A DNA stretch of 61,746 nt from Chitinophagales bacterium (GTDB lineage: Bacteria; Bacteroidota; Bacteroidia; Chitinophagales; Chitinophagaceae): positions 1 through 61,746 of the forward strand of contig JAATFV010000019.1 of the NCBI GenBank assembly GCA_015655015.1, written 5' to 3'. The translations under genes and the position numbers were made by a program. The notes beneath the pieces are model-generated. The model ran no database searches. It was not told the DNA's origin and was given only the letters and a program-made list of their open reading frames with translations. Below, in pieces: positions 50,708-60,170 of the stretch (positions within the stretch are counted from its first letter, which is position 1; every line of letters starts with the position of its first letter).

Positions 50708-50756
50708 CGTGAATTTATGAGATGATGGTTATCGTGATTTATGAGATGATGGTAAT
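50708..50756. repeat. imperfect 24-25-bp tandem duplication
   Basis: CGTGAATTTATGAGATGATGG is followed at once by CGTGATTTATGAGATGATGG. It lies between the radA stop and the beta-helix promoter. Confidence 0.75.
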
Positions 50757-50774
50757 ATTAAATCAGCATTAAAA

Positions 50775-52160
50775 TCAGAACAGGTATTGGTATACTTCCT
50801 CTACCCGTCCTACGGGCAGGATCTGGATGCCGAATTTCTGATTGTTCAATCCTTTCAGGTTGTATTTGGAAACAAAGATCTTTTCAAAACCCAGCTTTTC
50901 AGCTTCAGCTATGCGTTGTTCGATGCGGTGGACGGCGCGGATCTCCCCACTCAGCCCTACTTCCCCGGCAAAGCAGATATGAGACGAAAGGGGGGTGTCT
51001 TCGTAAGAGCTGAGCAATGCGCATAATACGGCCAGGTCGATAGAAGGGTCTTCTACTTTCAGGCCTCCGGCAATATTGAGGAAGACATCCTTTACTCCAA
51101 AATGAAAGCCGCCTCTTTTTTCCAATACGGCCAGCAGCAATTGCAGCCTGCGCAGGTCGAAGCCGCTGACGGTCCGTTGAGGAGTCCCATAAACCGATTG
51201 GGTTACCAGGGCCTGCACTTCTATCAGCAGGGGCCTTAGCCCTTCGATCGTCGCCGCGATAGCTATACCGCTGAGCTGTTCCTCTTTCTGGGTGATGAGC
51301 AGCTCACTGGGATTACTAACGCCCCGCATGCCCAGCTGGGTCATTTCATAAATGCCCAGTTCGGCCGTGCTGCCGAAACGATTTTTCAGGGTGCGGAGGA
51401 TACGATAGGCATAATGCTGGTCTCCTTCGAATTGAAGGACCGTATCCACCATATGTTCCAGCATTTTAGGACCGGCAATGCTGCCATCTTTGGTAATATG
51501 GCCTATTAAAAAGACGGGCGTGTTTGTCTCTTTGGCAAATCGCTGGAATTCAGCGGTACATTCCCGGATTTGGGAAACGCTGCCGGGGGACGATTCGATA
51601 TACGGAGATTGCAGGGTTTGAATGGAGTCGACGATCACCAGCTGAGGTTGTAATTTTTTGATCTCCTGGAAAATGGTCTGGGTAGAAGTTTCTGTTAAGA
51701 GATAAAAATTTTCATTTTGAATATTCAGACGGTCGGCACGCATCTTGATCTGTTGCTCACTCTCTTCTCCGCTTATATATAGTGTCGTTGTATTTTTTAA
51801 GAGCAGACCAACCTGCAGAAATAAGGTGCTTTTTCCAATACCAGGTTCACCTGCTACCAGCACAAGGCTTCCTGCAACAATGCCTCCACCCAGAACCCTG
51901 TTTAATTCGGCATCCGGACTAACGATCCTTTTTTCTTCTGCGCTTACCACTTCATTCAGCGAGATGGTCCGGATCTCTTTCTTATCATGGGAAAATTTTT
52001 TCCATTCCTGTTCCGATAATCGGTTGTCCTTAGTAATGACTTCTTCGACGAATGTATTCCATTGTTCACAGGAAGGACATTTCCCCAACCATTTCGCACT
52101 TTCATATCCGCAATTGCTGCAAAAGAATGCTGTTTTTATTTTGCTCGTGATCTTACTCAT
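50775..52160 (-). CDS. radA: DNA repair protein RadA (Sms)
   Basis: A 461-residue RecA-like branch-migration helicase that processes recombination intermediates. Zinc finger CSNCGYESAKWLGKCPSC (Cys14, 17, 28, 31), Walker A GEPGIGKST (104-112), Walker B LVIVDSIQTL, RadA signature KNRFGSTAELGIYEM, and a C-terminal Lon-protease-like domain (KVEDPSIDLAVLCALLSSY). A -7-like TAACTTTA ends 4 nt before the ATG. Length and order are standard. Confidence 0.97.
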   Translation of the reverse strand: MSKITSKIKTAFFCSNCGYESAKWLGKCPSCEQWNTFVEEVITKDNRLSEQEWKKFSHDKKEIRTISLNEVVSAEEKRIVSPDAELNRVLGGGIVAGSLVLVAGEPGIGKSTLFLQVGLLLKNTTTLYISGEESEQQIKMRADRLNIQNENFYLLTETSTQTIFQEIKKLQPQLVIVDSIQTLQSPYIESSPGSVSQIRECTAEFQRFAKETNTPVFLIGHITKDGSIAGPKMLEHMVDTVLQFEGDQHYAYRILRTLKNRFGSTAELGIYEMTQLGMRGVSNPSELLITQKEEQLSGIAIAATIEGLRPLLIEVQALVTQSVYGTPQRTVSGFDLRRLQLLLAVLEKRGGFHFGVKDVFLNIAGGLKVEDPSIDLAVLCALLSSYEDTPLSSHICFAGEVGLSGEIRAVHRIEQRIAEAEKLGFEKIFVSKYNLKGLNNQKFGIQILPVGRVEEVYQYLF

Positions 52161-52246
52161 GCGGTAAAGTTAATTGCTTCCTGATTTTTTAGGTGCATCG
52201 ATGGGTGAGAGTGGGTAATTATAAATGGGTCACCTGTCAGAGACGA

Positions 52247-52281
52247 TTAAAAAGTAAAAGGGCCAGCTAAAACGCCGGCCC
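52247..52281 (-). terminator. intrinsic terminator, minus strand, without an obvious gene
   Basis: As minus-strand RNA an 8-bp stem including one G-U pair forms (GGGCCGGC / GCUGGCCC), followed by UUUUACUUUUU. In the plus strand the same pair is an A-C mismatch, so the hairpin is strand-specific. No minus-strand gene lies within 5 kb upstream. This hints at an unannotated small RNA. Confidence 0.65.
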
Positions 52282-52704
52282 CTTACTTACTAACCCATTA
52301 AATTCTTGCACTAAATTACAAATTAGCGCCACATAACAAAATAATTTTTTGGGGTGTGAATAACTTTAGAGGGGTCAGAGGCTCCTTTTTTTCATGGAAA
52401 TGAACCCCCTTAATATATTAATAATCAATTGATTGTAAAAATAATCCCCTTGCTTCCCCTTAAGGATGAACAGGCAGGAGTCCCTTTAAAGTATTGAAAA
52501 TTAACAATGGGACCCGGACCCGGACAAGGCCCGGAATTTTGCGCTTTACCAGGCCGGCTGGGGGGAAAAGAAGGAGCTAATTTTTAAGAAAAAACACATA
52601 GAATGTAAAAATATATATTAATTGACAGTGTATTTAATGTAAAAAATGGTAAATTAACGTTTGTAATGAAATATTGTGATTAATGTAAATATGGAATGAA
52701 ATTC

Positions 52705-52712
52705 TATATTTG
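52705..52712 (+). promoter_or_regulatory. -7 element TATATTTG of the Sus locus
   Basis: Perfect TAnnTTTG, ~103 nt upstream of the first ATG (52816). It gives a leader of about 95-100 nt. Confidence 0.5.
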
Positions 52713-52815
52713 CCGCTCAACTGTCAATTCACCCTCCTGTCAATTTTTGAGTCAACGCTACTCGACTGTTCCCTTGTCGAAGAGAATTCTTAGTATTTAA
52801 ATCAAGCTACTACAC

Positions 52816-53244
52816 ATGAAAAAACATCATCAAATGATGACGGGTATCCTTATGCTTATCACATTAGCAGTACAGGCTCAAATAAAAGGAATAACCGGCG
52901 AAGTCACTGATCTTTCCAGTTCCCCCATACTTTCCGCCAGCATCAAGATCAAAGGCGCCCGAACACGGACCAGCGCCGATATGGACGGCTCTTTCAACAT
53001 AAAAAATTCCGGCAGTGCGATCCTGATCATCAGCGGGATAGGGTATGAGCCTAAAGGGTTGAAAATAAACGAAATATCTAATGGCGTTCTCCGGATCTTC
53101 ACTAAAAAAGACTTTAAGCCCGGTTACCGGACGGAAAATGCCATATGGACCTATTTCAACCAATTGGCGAAGGATACCCGCTCGTCATATTTTGGAACGT
53201 TCGCTTCCATTGAAAACTTTTTTACGTTTTTGGTTCTAACTTAA
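52816..53244 (+). CDS. truncated SusC-like N-terminal module (copy 1)
   Basis: A 142-residue ORF: signal peptide, then a CarboxypepD-regulatory-like beta domain that matches the head of the full SusC downstream (here GEVTDLSSSPILSASIKIKG, there GTVTNAVGQPIPLATIKIKG; both continue AR-TSAD and IGYEPK). After ~residue 95 the similarity ends; there is no TonB-box/plug, and the ORF closes with an unrelated 45-residue tail. It is a broken or decoy copy of the receptor's 5' end. The ATG context CTACTACACATGA is identical at all three copies. Confidence 0.65.
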   Translation: MKKHHQMMTGILMLITLAVQAQIKGITGEVTDLSSSPILSASIKIKGARTRTSADMDGSFNIKNSGSAILIISGIGYEPKGLKINEISNGVLRIFTKKDFKPGYRTENAIWTYFNQLAKDTRSSYFGTFASIENFFTFLVLT

Positions 53245-53255
53245 CACTACTACAC

Positions 53256-53507
53256 ATGAGAAAACTTCACTGTTTACTAATGGGCATTCTATTGCCCGTT
53301 GGTCAAGGGCTACTTGCCCAAGCTCCTGGCATGACGTTTATCGTCACAGACTTCGCAGGAGTATTCATTTCCAATGTAAGCATTCGTCTCAGACATCTTT
53401 TTCCCCTCTCCTGGCTTCCGGAACGACCCGGCAGCACACAAAGATCAATAATGCATTGCCAGGCGGCTCCCGGGTATTTCCGGGACAACCTGATAAAGGC
53501 TGTGTGA
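53256..53507 (+). pseudogene. truncated SusC-like N-terminal module (copy 2), degenerate
   Basis: An 83-codon frame with the same start context and signal peptide (MRKLHCLLMGILLPVGQGLL) followed by only the first strands of the CarboxypepD domain (TFIVTDFAGVFISNVSIRL). After ~residue 46 no similarity remains in this frame. A short hairpin terminator (53531) follows. It looks like a decayed copy between copy 1 and the intact receptor. Confidence 0.5.
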
Positions 53508-53530
53508 CTCAATGTTGACAGTGAAAGACG

Positions 53531-53557
53531 GCCCCGGTTTCTACCGGGGCTTCATTT
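53531..53557 (+). terminator. hairpin between truncated copy 2 and susC
   Basis: Stem GCCCCGGT / ACCGGGGC with loop TTCT, followed by TTCATTT. The T-run is weak, so this is attenuator-like rather than a strong terminator. It lies ~80 nt before the susC ATG. Confidence 0.55.
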
Positions 53558-53637
53558 ACAGGATGTCAATGATTGATTTCCTTTTGGAAATTGCCGGATT
53601 CCTTATTTTCTTAATTATCAAATAACCACTACTACAC

Positions 53638-56600
53638 ATGAGAAAGTTCCTAATGCTATCAGCCCTGCTGATATTGTATTCAGTACTGACGTTTGCTCAA
53701 TCCAGAGAAGTAACCGGTACAGTTACCAACGCGGTCGGACAGCCGATCCCTCTGGCGACTATTAAAATAAAAGGCGCCCGGTCGGGCACCAGCGCCGATC
53801 AGAGCGGTGCGTTTACAATAAGAATAACTCCAGGGACCACTTTGGTCGTCAGTGCCATCGGTTATGAACCTAAAGAGATCAGCGCCGGCGACCGTACATC
53901 TTTTTCGATCCAGCTGAGCCAGGACAACAAGTCCCTGAGTGAAGTGGTCGTTACCGCGCTGGGTATTGCCAGGGACAAGAAAGCTATCAGCTATTCCACG
54001 CAGACCGTCAATGCGGAAACGATCGCAAACGGCGGCAGGAGCAACCTGGTGGATGACCTCAATGGTAAAGTGGCCGGTGTGCAGATCACGAATGCGGGTG
54101 GGCAGGCCGGGGCCGGCACTACGATCGTTATCAGGGGTTACAATTCTCTTACCGGAAATAATCAGCCTTTATATGTGGTCGATGGCATTCCGATCGACAA
54201 CAGCGTAGAGCAGGGCAACCCGGATAACAGGTCTCCCTACTATGTCCCTACCGGCAACAGGGCAATTGATATCAGCCCTGACGACATAGAGAGCCTCACC
54301 ATTCTGAAAGGGGGGGCGGCAACGGCCCTTTACGGTATCCAGGCTGCCAACGGAGCCATTGTCATTACAACCAAAAAGGGAAGAAGCGGAAAATTGAATA
54401 TCGAGGCCGGATATGGCTTTTCTGCGGCAACGGCCAACAAATTCCCGGCATTTTCACACGGATTCCTGCGGGGGAGCGCGGGGGAATATAATACGGCGAC
54501 CACCAATAACTGGGGGCCCACAGCCGCTTCCAACCCTGTTTTTCCCGCGGGTACAGAGCTTGATCTGACAGGCACAGGCACTCCGGTCGATGTATCAGGC
54601 CAGAAGATCCCTTATTATCCGGACAATTACAAGAACTTCTTTGTCACCGGTAAGACCAATAAGTTCAACCTGGCCATATCCGGTGGCGGTGATAAAACTA
54701 CTTATTATATCGGTTTGTCAAGATTGGGTCAGGGATCCATCATCCGAAACAATACCTATGATAAGACGTCCGCGGTCGCTAATATTACCACCCAGCTTAC
54801 ACCCCGGTTGTCGTTGAACGTGAAAGCCAATTACATCAATACAGGCGGGTTACGTTTTGATGCCGGCAGAATGATGAATGCCCTGGCTTACTATGTAAAT
54901 ACCTGGGATATCGTCAACTTTCCCTATAAGGATTCCTTAAACCAGGAGACCTGGTGGCAGAAGACCATCTCGTCCCCTATGTGGTCCGTTAATGAGACGG
55001 GTGAACGATACAAGGTGAACCGTTACATCAGCAGCATCGGCGCGGATTACAAAATAGCAAGGGACTGGTCGCTGAATTATAAATATGGCCTGGACAACTA
55101 TTCGGAGAACAGGAGGAACGCAGATCCGGCAGGCACGCTGTCTTACAATACGACGGGTTATTTGGGAGGCATGCATGAGGTAAGGATCAATAGCCTGCAG
55201 CTGAACTCGGACCTGATGCTGAATTATGATCATTCCTTCGGGAATGATTTCCATATGCATGGCCTGATCGGACAGAACATCTTTTATCATAAATATGATG
55301 TGATGGATATAACAGGTACTTCGTTCGTGGTGCCGAACCTGTTCGAAATTGCGAATACCAAGACGCAGACCATTTATCATGATTCCTACCAAAAGGAAAC
55401 CCTGGGCTTATATGGCGACCTCCAGTTCAGCTATAAGGATTTCCTGTTCCTGGAAGGGACTCTGCGTAATGACTGGTCTTCCACCTTGCCACGCAACAAT
55501 GACCACTTTTTATATCCCTCGGTCAGTGCAGGTTTTATCTTTTCCGACCTGATACAACAGGACTGGCTTTCGTACGGAAAACTCCGTATTTCCGATGCGG
55601 GAACAGCCAACGATGCGCCGGTGAATGATGTATACACGGCCTATAAGATCATGACGCCGACTGTAACTTCCAATGGGGGACAGGCCAATAATTTCAGATA
55701 TTCTTATCCTACGAAACTGGGCAACCCGTTCATAAAACCGGAGCATACGAATCAGCAGGAAATAGGATTGGATCTGGGCTTCTTTAAGAAGAAGATCTTT
55801 TTGGAAGCGACTTATTATTCCAAGAATTCCTATGACCAGATCATAGAGGCGCCGACATCCGATGCTACAGGCGTGTCTACGCAGGTGATCAACCTGGGCA
55901 AGACGACCAACAAAGGCGAAGACGTGACGCTGACTTTTAAAGATTTTGTCAAAGCGAAGTCCTTCTCCTGGACTTCCGCCTTTAACTTCTCCAGGAATGT
56001 GAGTAAGGTCATCAAGGTGGGAAATGAGGGCAACGACAGGGTCATCCTTGATTATGGGTACAATGCTACTGCTGAGATCGATGCGCAGAAAGGTCAGCCC
56101 TTTGGAGCCATCTATGGATATGCCTGGAACCGTTATGGAAAAGACCAATCGGATCCCAATTATACAAAGGCGCCGATCCTGCTGAATTCGGATGGCATTC
56201 CCACTCTTTCATCTGGCAAAGTATTATTAGGCAATACCAGCCCTAAATTCATTTTAGGCTGGAACAATGCGATGACCTATAGTCATTTTAATTTTGGATT
56301 TACGCTGGAATGGAGGAAAGGCGGGGATGTACTGAATGATTTTAATGACCTGCTTACTTATTCCGGTAAGGGAGCGCTGACGCAGAACAGGTATTATGCA
56401 GATAATTATGTTGGCGCCAATGCAACTAAAACTTATGTCGGCGTGGACGACCAGGGTAAGGCCAGGACCGGGTCTCCGGTACAATTGTCGAAGACCTGGT
56501 ATACAGGCACCTTTGTCAGCGTGGATGAGAACTGGGTAGAAGATGCTTCCTGGTTGCGTCTGCGGAATGTCTACCTGGGATATTCCATTCCCGAGAGCCT

Positions 56601-56793
56601 TTTAAGACCGCTGCATATCAAGGGCGCAGAAATTACTATAGCCGGAAGAAATGTCTGGCTGCATACGAAATATACCGGGATCGATCCTGAAGTTAGTTCT
56701 GCGGGGTCAGGTCCGAATGGAGCGGTAGGAATAGATGTCAACAGTGTTCCAAATACAAAGTCCTGGGAAACCAGTATCAAGATCAAATTTTAA
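53638..56793 (+). CDS. SusC/RagA-type TonB-linked outer-membrane receptor
   Basis: A 1051-residue TonB-dependent transporter. Signal peptide (1-21), CarboxypepD-regulatory-like domain (~24-100), TonB-box region and plug (SEVVVTALGIARDKKAISYS at ~100; GAATALYGIQAANGAIVITT at ~225), then a beta barrel ending YSKNSYDQIIE...KSWETSIKIKF. It imports ligands bound by its SusD partner, 165 nt downstream. Two truncated copies of its 5' end lie upstream, with the same CTACTACACATGA start context. A weak hairpin lies in the leader. The nutrient is unknown; no glycosidase lies next to this pair. Confidence 0.95.
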   Translation: MRKFLMLSALLILYSVLTFAQSREVTGTVTNAVGQPIPLATIKIKGARSGTSADQSGAFTIRITPGTTLVVSAIGYEPKEISAGDRTSFSIQLSQDNKSLSEVVVTALGIARDKKAISYSTQTVNAETIANGGRSNLVDDLNGKVAGVQITNAGGQAGAGTTIVIRGYNSLTGNNQPLYVVDGIPIDNSVEQGNPDNRSPYYVPTGNRAIDISPDDIESLTILKGGAATALYGIQAANGAIVITTKKGRSGKLNIEAGYGFSAATANKFPAFSHGFLRGSAGEYNTATTNNWGPTAASNPVFPAGTELDLTGTGTPVDVSGQKIPYYPDNYKNFFVTGKTNKFNLAISGGGDKTTYYIGLSRLGQGSIIRNNTYDKTSAVANITTQLTPRLSLNVKANYINTGGLRFDAGRMMNALAYYVNTWDIVNFPYKDSLNQETWWQKTISSPMWSVNETGERYKVNRYISSIGADYKIARDWSLNYKYGLDNYSENRRNADPAGTLSYNTTGYLGGMHEVRINSLQLNSDLMLNYDHSFGNDFHMHGLIGQNIFYHKYDVMDITGTSFVVPNLFEIANTKTQTIYHDSYQKETLGLYGDLQFSYKDFLFLEGTLRNDWSSTLPRNNDHFLYPSVSAGFIFSDLIQQDWLSYGKLRISDAGTANDAPVNDVYTAYKIMTPTVTSNGGQANNFRYSYPTKLGNPFIKPEHTNQQEIGLDLGFFKKKIFLEATYYSKNSYDQIIEAPTSDATGVSTQVINLGKTTNKGEDVTLTFKDFVKAKSFSWTSAFNFSRNVSKVIKVGNEGNDRVILDYGYNATAEIDAQKGQPFGAIYGYAWNRYGKDQSDPNYTKAPILLNSDGIPTLSSGKVLLGNTSPKFILGWNNAMTYSHFNFGFTLEWRKGGDVLNDFNDLLTYSGKGALTQNRYYADNYVGANATKTYVGVDDQGKARTGSPVQLSKTWYTGTFVSVDENWVEDASWLRLRNVYLGYSIPESLLRPLHIKGAEITIAGRNVWLHTKYTGIDPEVSSAGSGPNGAVGIDVNSVPNTKSWETSIKIKF

Positions 56794-56843
56794 ACAAAAT
56801 AATTATGAACCCGAGTTTGATAAATTATAACACACAGGCCGAT

Positions 56844-56879
56844 GAGCAGCAAGGCTCCATTGAACAGCAAGGCTCCATC
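56844..56879. repeat. 18-bp tandem duplication in the SusC-SusD gap
   Basis: GA(G/A)CAGCAAGGCTCCAT(T/C) occurs twice back to back, in frame with an upstream start of the SusD gene. Confidence 0.8.
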
Positions 56880-56957
56880 CGCCCATTAAACGGCGAGACC
56901 CTCATGGAGGCAAATGAAAAAGACAGAATACCCCGAGCTAAAATAAATTTTATACGG

Positions 56958-58487
56958 ATGAAACTAAGATGTAAGATATTAGCTATAATAATTTCCGGCG
57001 CCTGTATATTCGGATCCGGCTCCTGTAAAAAGACCCTGGACAACCTGGCCGATTATAATAAGAATGAGAATAACCCTTTAAAAGCATCCTCCTCGACCTT
57101 GCTGACCGCGGCGGAGTTTTCGGGGGTCATGGCGGATGAGGGAAGTTTCATCAGCGCTACCAGCGCCGGTGGTGACGGGGATGGGTTTTTCGGCATTTTT
57201 GACGGGCATTTTGCCGGCAATCATGCGCAGGGAGTTAATTTTAACCAGTATATCTTAAAACATGGAGACTTTCAGTTCCTGTTCAATGATGCGTATGTCT
57301 CATCCCTGATGAATTTAAAACAGCTTATTGCCAATGCTTTACCCATTGACGGGGGGTATATTGGAATAGCAGAGATCTTAGAGGCTTATCAATTGGGTTA
57401 TCTGACTTCCGTTTATGGTGATATTCCCTGGTCTCAGGCATTGGATGTCCTTAAATATCCTCATCCGAAATATGATGCCCAGACCGACATTTATACAGAT
57501 GTTCAAAATCTTTTAAGCGAGGGCATAACCAGGCTGAAAGTCTCTTCCGCCAGCTCTACAGATGCCGGTGTTGAGGGGGATATCATTTATGACGGTGACC
57601 TGGATAACTGGATAGCATTGGGGTATCTGTTGAAAGCCAGGTTCTATAATCATTTTAGTAAAAAGGACCCGCAAGGTTCGGCTACCTCGGCACTTCTGAT
57701 GGCGGATAGCGCGAAACTGGCCGGTTTTACCAGCGATGCGGGTGACTTCAGGCTGCCCTATGATGGACAAACCTCATCAACTACCAACCCGTGGTATGGA
57801 ATGTGGACCAACGGCATGCTGGCGGCCAATGCGCCTTTCCTGGACTCTCTTATTGCGCAGAACGATCCTCGCCTGAACGTCTATTTTACCTCGATCAATG
57901 GGGTTACGGGCGATAATGTATATGGATTGGGCAAAGTACAGAGCGGAGTGGTAGGGAATGGTGACTATATGGGAATAGGCCCGGATAAATGGTCTTATTT
58001 CGGACAAACGAATTCCCCGGTATTGATGGCTTCGTATCCCGAGTTATTGATGATCGAAGCGGAAGCTGCCTTCCGGCTGGGTAATACAATGCGTGCGGCA
58101 ACGGCGCATAATACCGCCATTGAAGCCCAGATAAATGCGGTTCTTTCGCTTCCTGCTTCTCAGCCTGGTGATAAGCAGAAGGTAAGTGCGTACCTGGCCA
58201 TGTATGCCAACGAAACTTCCGGATCTATTAGCCTGGCTAAAATAATGACGGAAAAGCACAAGCTTATGTTTACGATGGAGGCAGAGTCCTGGATGGATGT
58301 AAGACGGACGGATTATAAGTTTCCTTCCTGGTTGTCCATCCCGGTCGTTGATGAAACGGTGGCAAGTCCGGTTCCTGTAGCTGCGGCATTCATACAAAGA
58401 GTGCTGTATCCCCAATCGGAGCTGGATAAAAATACGGCTAACGTGCCTGCTGCCACTATTTTTGATAAATTGCCGATTTTGCAATAA
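56958..58487 (+). CDS. SusD-like lipoprotein (SusD-like_2 family)
   Basis: A 509-residue surface lipoprotein that binds the substrate for the SusC receptor. ATG 56958 (MKLRCKILAIIISGACIFGS) gives a lipoprotein signal with the Cys in GSGSC. A longer frame from 56805 includes an 18-bp tandem duplication and has no signal-peptide character at its start, so it was rejected. Typical features are TPR-like helices (LLTAAEFSGVMADEGSFISA, GYLTSVYGDIPWSQALDV) and the C-terminal WMDVRRTDYKFPSW. Coordinate transcription with susC is expected; the terminator at 58515 follows. Confidence 0.92.
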   Translation: MKLRCKILAIIISGACIFGSGSCKKTLDNLADYNKNENNPLKASSSTLLTAAEFSGVMADEGSFISATSAGGDGDGFFGIFDGHFAGNHAQGVNFNQYILKHGDFQFLFNDAYVSSLMNLKQLIANALPIDGGYIGIAEILEAYQLGYLTSVYGDIPWSQALDVLKYPHPKYDAQTDIYTDVQNLLSEGITRLKVSSASSTDAGVEGDIIYDGDLDNWIALGYLLKARFYNHFSKKDPQGSATSALLMADSAKLAGFTSDAGDFRLPYDGQTSSTTNPWYGMWTNGMLAANAPFLDSLIAQNDPRLNVYFTSINGVTGDNVYGLGKVQSGVVGNGDYMGIGPDKWSYFGQTNSPVLMASYPELLMIEAEAAFRLGNTMRAATAHNTAIEAQINAVLSLPASQPGDKQKVSAYLAMYANETSGSISLAKIMTEKHKLMFTMEAESWMDVRRTDYKFPSWLSIPVVDETVASPVPVAAAFIQRVLYPQSELDKNTANVPAATIFDKLPILQ

Positions 58488-58514
58488 GGCAATAAGAGCA
58501 CGGTTAGAACTTTC

Positions 58515-58551
58515 AAAGCCGCTCCATATCATTGGGGCGGCTTTACTTTTT
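58515..58551. terminator. intrinsic terminator after SusD
   Basis: Stem AAAGCCGCTCC / GGGGCGGCTTT with an 8-nt loop and a following ACTTTTT. It separates the Sus operon from the convergent rng gene. Confidence 0.85.
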
Positions 58552-58596
58552 AACGGGGGGGATAAGGGGCGGCCTGTTAAGATCCGGGCAGCATAT

Positions 58597-60156
58597 TTAC
58601 AGTTTTATCTCGTCTTCCTGTTTGTCGAAGAAGTGAAATTCCGTCAGGTGGTAATTGGTATTGGGGCGTATCCGGACCTTTTGCTTGTATTTCCATCTCC
58701 AGTTCCATTGTCTGGAACCGAAGCCGAATACTTTACCTTTCGTGAGATAGGCGTGCATGATCGGATGTACTGCGAGGATGAGGTCCTTGTGCTGGTGATT
58801 GAGCAGGTAGCTCAGGTTCTTTTCGATCTCATCTTCCAGTATCAGGGCAGAAGAGATCTTACCGGTGCCATTGCAGGTAGGGCAAACTTCCTGGGTATTA
58901 ATGGTGACTTCGGGTTTCATGCGCTGACGGGTGATCTGCATGAGACCGAATTTCGAAATAGGCAGTACGGCATGTTTGGCCCTGTCCGTGCGCATAAAAG
59001 ACTCCATAGCCTCCATCAGCCTCCTTTTATTATCAGGAAGCTTCATGTCGATGAAATCCACAACAATGATCCCCCCCAGATCCCGGAGGCGTAGCTGCCG
59101 TGCTATTTCTTCGGCAGCTTCGAGATTAGTCTCGAGGGCATTTTGTTCCTGGTTGTTGCTGACGCTCTTATAGCCGCTGTTGACGTCAATGACGTGCAGC
59201 GCTTCCGTATGTTCGAGGATCAGGTAGGCGCCGCTGGGAAGATTGACTGTCTTGCCGAAAGCGGCTTTTACTTGTTTGGTCACGCTGAACTGGTCAAATA
59301 TGGGAGAGCCGTTGTGGTAGTAAGAGACAATATCACTTTTATCCGGGGCTATACGCTGAATATAGCTCTTGGTATCATTGAAAATATTCCGGTCGTTGAT
59401 GACGATCTTATTGAAATCCTCGTTCAGCAGATCCCGGAGCATGCTTGTCGTTTTGGTCTGCTCGCTGAGGATCTTGGCTGGCGCTACCGCTCCTTTCAGA
59501 TTATGCTGGATCGTCTTCCAGGTGGCTACGAGCTCCGTAAGGTCTTCATGCAGCTCAGCCGTATTTTTCCCTTCTGCGGCTGTGCGGACAATAACTCCGA
59601 AATTTTTGGGCTTGATGGCTTCCACGATCTTTTGCAGCCGTTTACGCTCATCCGATGAATGGATCTTGCGGGATACAGCGACAATATCATTAAAGGGGGT
59701 AATGACGACGAATCTGCCTGGCAGGGAGATCTCACAGCTCAGGCGGGGGCCTTTGGCTGCGATGGGCTCTTTCAGGATCTGGACAAGTATGTGCGGCTTT
59801 CCGTTGAGCACCTCATTGATCTTACCGGTCTTGATAATCTCCGGCTCAACCTGGAATCCTCCGAATTCAAACCCATCGGGGCTGGAGTCGTACATGGCCT
59901 GTTGAGTGAATTTCAACAGTGACCGCGCATAAGGGCTCAGGTCCGTATAATGCAGGAAAGCATCTTTTTCGAAGCCTACATCCACAAATGCAGCGTTCAG
60001 CCCCGGGATCAGCTTTTTCACCTTTCCCAGGTACAAATCACCAACCGCAAAACTGGCATCAGTCTTTTCATGGTGTAGCTCTACCAGCTTTTTGTCCTCT
60101 AAAAGGGCTATTTCAACACCCTGCGGAGTCGCATTTATGATCAGTTCCTTATTCAA
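58597..60156 (-). CDS. rng: ribonuclease G/E family protein
   Basis: A 519-residue endoribonuclease (RNase G/E family). S1 domain (~35-120; DLYLGKVKKLIPGLNAAFVD), catalytic region with HVIDVNSGYK and GGIIVVDFIDMK (Asp residues), and a zinc-link motif CPTCNGTGKISSA. The start is TTG at 60156 (MNKELIINATPQGVEIALLE); no in-frame ATG is near. An ATG just upstream in another frame makes a 3-codon mini-ORF. The hairpin at 60171-60185 lies in the leader. The gene is downstream of the 31-residue basic protein and TPR/HU genes. Confidence 0.93.
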   Translation of the reverse strand: MNKELIINATPQGVEIALLEDKKLVELHHEKTDASFAVGDLYLGKVKKLIPGLNAAFVDVGFEKDAFLHYTDLSPYARSLLKFTQQAMYDSSPDGFEFGGFQVEPEIIKTGKINEVLNGKPHILVQILKEPIAAKGPRLSCEISLPGRFVVITPFNDIVAVSRKIHSSDERKRLQKIVEAIKPKNFGVIVRTAAEGKNTAELHEDLTELVATWKTIQHNLKGAVAPAKILSEQTKTTSMLRDLLNEDFNKIVINDRNIFNDTKSYIQRIAPDKSDIVSYYHNGSPIFDQFSVTKQVKAAFGKTVNLPSGAYLILEHTEALHVIDVNSGYKSVSNNQEQNALETNLEAAEEIARQLRLRDLGGIIVVDFIDMKLPDNKRRLMEAMESFMRTDRAKHAVLPISKFGLMQITRQRMKPEVTINTQEVCPTCNGTGKISSALILEDEIEKNLSYLLNHQHKDLILAVHPIMHAYLTKGKVFGFGSRQWNWRWKYKQKVRIRPNTNYHLTEFHFFDKQEDEIKL

Positions 60157-60170
60157 GCATACAAGCGTTT

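Larger units (their letters stand above)
52161..52815. other. 655-bp noncoding region before the Sus locus
   Basis: No protein gene is supported. It contains a minus-strand terminator (52247-52281). An AT-rich stretch has three AATGTAAA repeats (52602, 52636, 52682). ATTGACAG (52621) is met by two inverted copies CTGTCAAT (52721, 52737) flanking the -7 element. The region could hold a small RNA on the minus strand and the SusC promoter on the plus strand. Confidence 0.5.
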
